DNA from: Candidatus Omnitrophota bacterium
GTDB taxonomy: Bacteria; Omnitrophota; Koll11; Aquiviventales; Aquiviventaceae
Assembly: GCA_016196415.1 (NCBI GenBank)
Contig: JACPXS010000069.1
Span: forward strand, 1-6,644
Direction of reading: 5' to 3'
DNA: 6,644 bases
Positions 5,159 through 6,644 of this stretch are shown piece after piece (position 1 is the stretch's first letter; every line of letters starts with the position of its first letter). Under the pieces are notes generated by a model. The model was not told where the DNA came from and made no database searches. It saw only the letters and a list, made by a program, of their open reading frames with translations. The position numbers and the translations under genes were made by a program.

Positions 5159-5410
5159 CTAGGAGAGCTCAAACTCTGAGGAAGCCAGGCGACGTGTGGT
5201 CACGCGTGCCACCAGCCGTTCGCTCGAGAACGCCCTGAAGGCATGGAGGATGAGCAGCAGCGCCGCCAGCAACATCCCCAGGCCAGCGAAAAGCAGCGCC
5301 CTGAGCAGGCGCTGGAGCTGGCGCCAGCACCCTCGCGCCCTGAACGCGCCGAGCCCCAGCCACAGGCTGAGGAGCCAGGCGAGGACCGTCGCTGCCGCAA
5401 ACACCGCCAT
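5159..5410 (-). CDS. N-terminal two-TM part of the disrupted membrane protein
   Basis: The 83-residue product has two hydrophobic helices, about residues 2-21 and 36-57, joined by an Arg-rich turn (RARGCWRQLQR), then HAFRAFSSERLVARVTTRRL and the start of a strand (SSEFELS) where a TAG (5161-5159) ends it. A good ribosome site (AGGAG about 8 nt upstream) supports the ATG at 5410. The downstream frame 5158-4502 is in the same register and holds the expected conserved C-terminal domain, so this is most simply the front half of one gene. Members of this type usually show the FEL strand followed within a few residues by the next strand, not a stop. The TAG could be a Tyr codon (TAC/TAT) changed by one base, a sequencing error, or a suppressed codon. 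The fragment alone would be a bare membrane hairpin. Confidence 0.6.
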   Translation of the reverse strand: MAVFAAATVLAWLLSLWLGLGAFRARGCWRQLQRLLRALLFAGLGMLLAALLLILHAFRAFSSERLVARVTTRRLASSEFELS

Positions 5411-5461
5411 GGGGGTTTCTCCTTGTGGCCTCTCAGTGAAGTGTGTTAGACTAGGATTGAA
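5411..5461. promoter_or_regulatory. 51-nt divergent intergenic region
   Basis: This gap separates two divergent starts (5410 minus, 5462 plus). For the plus gene, AGGA (5453-5456) is a plausible ribosome site. A weak promoter could be TTGTGG (5423-5428), 18 nt, TAGACT (5447-5452), but its start point would fall at the ATG itself, giving almost no leader, so it is uncertain. For the minus gene AGGAG near 5419-5423 is the ribosome site, and its promoter must lie under the plus-strand gene or in this gap. Confidence 0.3.
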
Positions 5462-6268
5462 ATGATTGAACTTGACCTCGACGTCAACGAGCTCGGCCAG
5501 GCGCAGCGAACCGTCTACGTCCAGGACGAGCCGGCCTTAGAGATTGCGCTGCCCCAGGTGTTCGCCCAGCCTGAGCTCACGGCTCTGCAGCGGGGCAAGC
5601 TGCCGCATGTGGAGGGGCTGGTGGCTCAGATTTTCCGTCGCTACCAAGCCAATCCAACCGGCCCGCTCGGCGAGGAGTACCAGGAGCTCGTCACCGAGTT
5701 TCAGCCGCTGTTCGCATGGACCACGGCCTGCTGGGACTACCTGCTCTCAACGGAAGGCTGCCGTTTTGTGCCCCGGCGAGGCGAACAACGGATGGGCGTG
5801 CGAGGAGACTACCGCGCCGTCACGGACAAAGACTACTCGCGCATGGTGCATGCCGTCTTCCGCGCCTGCGTCCTGGAGTTCGCGCAGCGCCCGGAGGCGC
5901 TCTCGCTGAGCCACTGGCTGCGAGAACAGGTCTGGCCCCGCATGCTCGACGCGTACCGGAAGCTTGACACCCCCCCCGACCCTCGGCAGCGCACCCTGAC
6001 TCCCTACAGCTATCTTCGGTGCGTGCCGTACCAGTTCCTCAACGACATTCATCACGAGCTGGTGTACTCCACCGCCCAGCGGCTTCCCCTGATGGCCTGG
6101 CGGGCAATTGACGCCTACTTCCTGCATTTTTACACCGAGGCCGCTTCCGCCGAAACGCTGGGGGGCTCAAGCGAGGAGTTCTTCGCGTGGCTGCGGCAGG
6201 GGCTTATCAAGCTCCTGATCAACGACCGACTCGTGTACTGCTTGCTGCGCCAGATTGAGCGATACTAA
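5462..6268 (+). CDS. Uncharacterised soluble protein with sigma-70-like helical blocks
   Basis: I do not recognise a named family for this 268-residue protein. It has no signal peptide or TM segment and is rich in aromatic and charged residues. Residues 1-35 are acidic. Residues 72-165 (ELVTEFQPLFAWTTACWDYL, then YSRMVHAVFRACVLEF, then SHWLREQVWPRMLDAYRKL) have the helix rhythm of sigma-70 region 2. Residues 207-252 (RLPLMAWRAIDAYFLHFYTE, then AASAETLGGSSEEFFAWLRQ) align by eye with the region 4 helix-turn-helix of ECF-type sigma factors (LP...R...Y.L...T..E.A..LG.S...V...L). Between them TPYSYLRCVPYQFLNDIHHE looks strongly conserved in character. A divergent or degenerate sigma-like regulator is therefore a hypothesis; the canonical DNA-contacting residues are not evident. 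It is divergent from the two-TM gene. An eight-C run at 5970-5977 lies inside it without breaking the frame. Confidence 0.6.
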   Translation: MIELDLDVNELGQAQRTVYVQDEPALEIALPQVFAQPELTALQRGKLPHVEGLVAQIFRRYQANPTGPLGEEYQELVTEFQPLFAWTTACWDYLLSTEGCRFVPRRGEQRMGVRGDYRAVTDKDYSRMVHAVFRACVLEFAQRPEALSLSHWLREQVWPRMLDAYRKLDTPPDPRQRTLTPYSYLRCVPYQFLNDIHHELVYSTAQRLPLMAWRAIDAYFLHFYTEAASAETLGGSSEEFFAWLRQGLIKLLINDRLVYCLLRQIERY

Positions 6269-6360
6269 TCGGCCTGCCCCATCATAGCCAGCCCGCGACG
6301 GCAGGACCATCCCGCCCCGTCCCCGTTGAGGGAAGTTGTATAATACCATTCCCGAATCCT

Positions 6361-6414
6361 CCAACGCGTTGGCGCAAAATAGTATTGGACACCGACGGGA
6401 AAACCTTCTATAGT
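6361..6414 (+). promoter_or_regulatory. Promoter with upstream perfect palindrome, ahead of the partial gene
   Basis: TTGGAC (6385-6390) and TATAGT (6409-6414) are 18 nt apart and each matches the sigma-70 consensus at four or five positions; the predicted start is near 6421. Just upstream is a perfect 12-nt palindrome CCAACGCGTTGG (6361-6372), centred about 55 bp before that start, a suitable place for a regulator. The rest of the 6269-6434 gap holds a stray TATAAT (6339-6344) without a good -35 on the plus strand and no convincing terminator for the upstream gene. Confidence 0.5.
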
Positions 6415-6434
6415 GCGAGGGTGCGGAGTTGCCC

Positions 6435-6644
6435 GTGGCGGGCCCCGAACGCACATCGCGTCAGGTGCACAGCGGCCCGTCTCTCAGATTCTGGCATCCG
6501 GCGAACCGGACAGTGCTCTTCACGGTCGGGCCGCTTGAGGTCGGGCAGGAGGGGATGCTGTTTGCCGCTGACCTGTCCTTGCGCCTCCTCGCGATCCTGG
6601 CCAGTTCGCTCTTCCTGATGCTCACGACCCGCCCGTCCGCTCTC
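6435..6644 (+). CDS. Partial gene resembling EcfT (energy-coupling-factor transporter transmembrane subunit), cut by the window end
   Basis: Seventy codons are open to the edge of the window. GTG at 6435 is preferred because GGAG (6425-6428) lies six bases upstream and the predicted transcription start is near 6421; TTG at 6429 is an alternative. Residues 27-70 read VLFTVGPLEVGQEGMLFAAD, then LSLRLLAILASSLFLML, then TTRPSAL. The pattern GPL-x(4)-EG, a long hydrophobic helix with SLRL, and TT-x-PSxL closely match the central part of EcfT/CbiQ proteins, which couple the ATPases to substrate-binding S components in vitamin or metal uptake. In that family this region is normally preceded by about 90 residues holding several TM helices; here only about 26 mostly polar residues precede it. 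So this may be an N-terminally shortened variant, a fragment, or a distinct protein. Confidence 0.45.
   Translation, partial: MAGPERTSRQVHSGPSLRFWHPANRTVLFTVGPLEVGQEGMLFAADLSLRLLAILASSLFLMLTTRPSAL

Noticed and set aside
6339..6344. Perfect TATAAT as a promoter
   Set aside because: No acceptable -35 at 16-18 nt upstream on the plus strand, and none on the minus strand for the overlapping TATTAT.

Overview
The window reads as chromosomal DNA from a high-GC, free-living bacterium of uncertain phylum. The gene set (an ancient-type purB/purC/purS set, a prohibitin-like SPFH protein, a PEGA-domain lipoprotein) and the many short tandem and palindromic repeats recall uncultured lineages such as Nitrospirota or Omnitrophota. 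That placement is an impression, not something the sequence proves. No phage, plasmid, IS transposase, CRISPR array, tRNA or rRNA was seen.

Layout. Most of the window is one minus-strand transcription unit, running from a near-consensus sigma-70 promoter at 4452-4424 down to about 237. Its order is purB (adenylosuccinate lyase), a PEGA-domain lipoprotein, purC (SAICAR synthase), an SPFH/band-7 membrane protein, and purS (small subunit of FGAM synthase). The genes are tightly packed: ATGA stop/start overlaps at purB/lipoprotein and lipoprotein/purC, an 18-nt gap at purC/SPFH, and a single base between SPFH and purS. PurC, PurB and PurS catalyse or support steps of de novo IMP/AMP synthesis, while the two interleaved genes are cell-envelope proteins with no obvious purine role. 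Positions 1-236, beyond purS, are non-coding and crowded with inverted repeats.

Upstream of the operon, also on the minus strand, lies a small two-TM membrane protein gene whose frame is broken once by a TAG codon (5161-5159). The same frame carries an extra segment of about 230 nt built of nested palindromes. On the plus strand, a divergent gene (5462-6268) encodes a 268-aa soluble protein whose two helical blocks resemble sigma-70 regions 2 and 4. It is followed by a promoter-like region and the start of a partial gene that resembles the middle of EcfT, the transmembrane subunit of energy-coupling-factor transporters.

The most striking theme is repeats inside genes. PurC carries an in-frame extra segment of about 30 residues overlapping a palindromic DNA block. 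The lipoprotein signal peptide is partly encoded by heptamer tandem repeats. The two-TM gene holds a palindromic cluster that adds about 77-90 codons without shifting frame. Another octamer-based inverted repeat begins one base after the purS stop. Together they suggest a genome where small palindromic or tandem elements spread into coding sequence, comparable in outcome to the Rickettsia palindromic elements.
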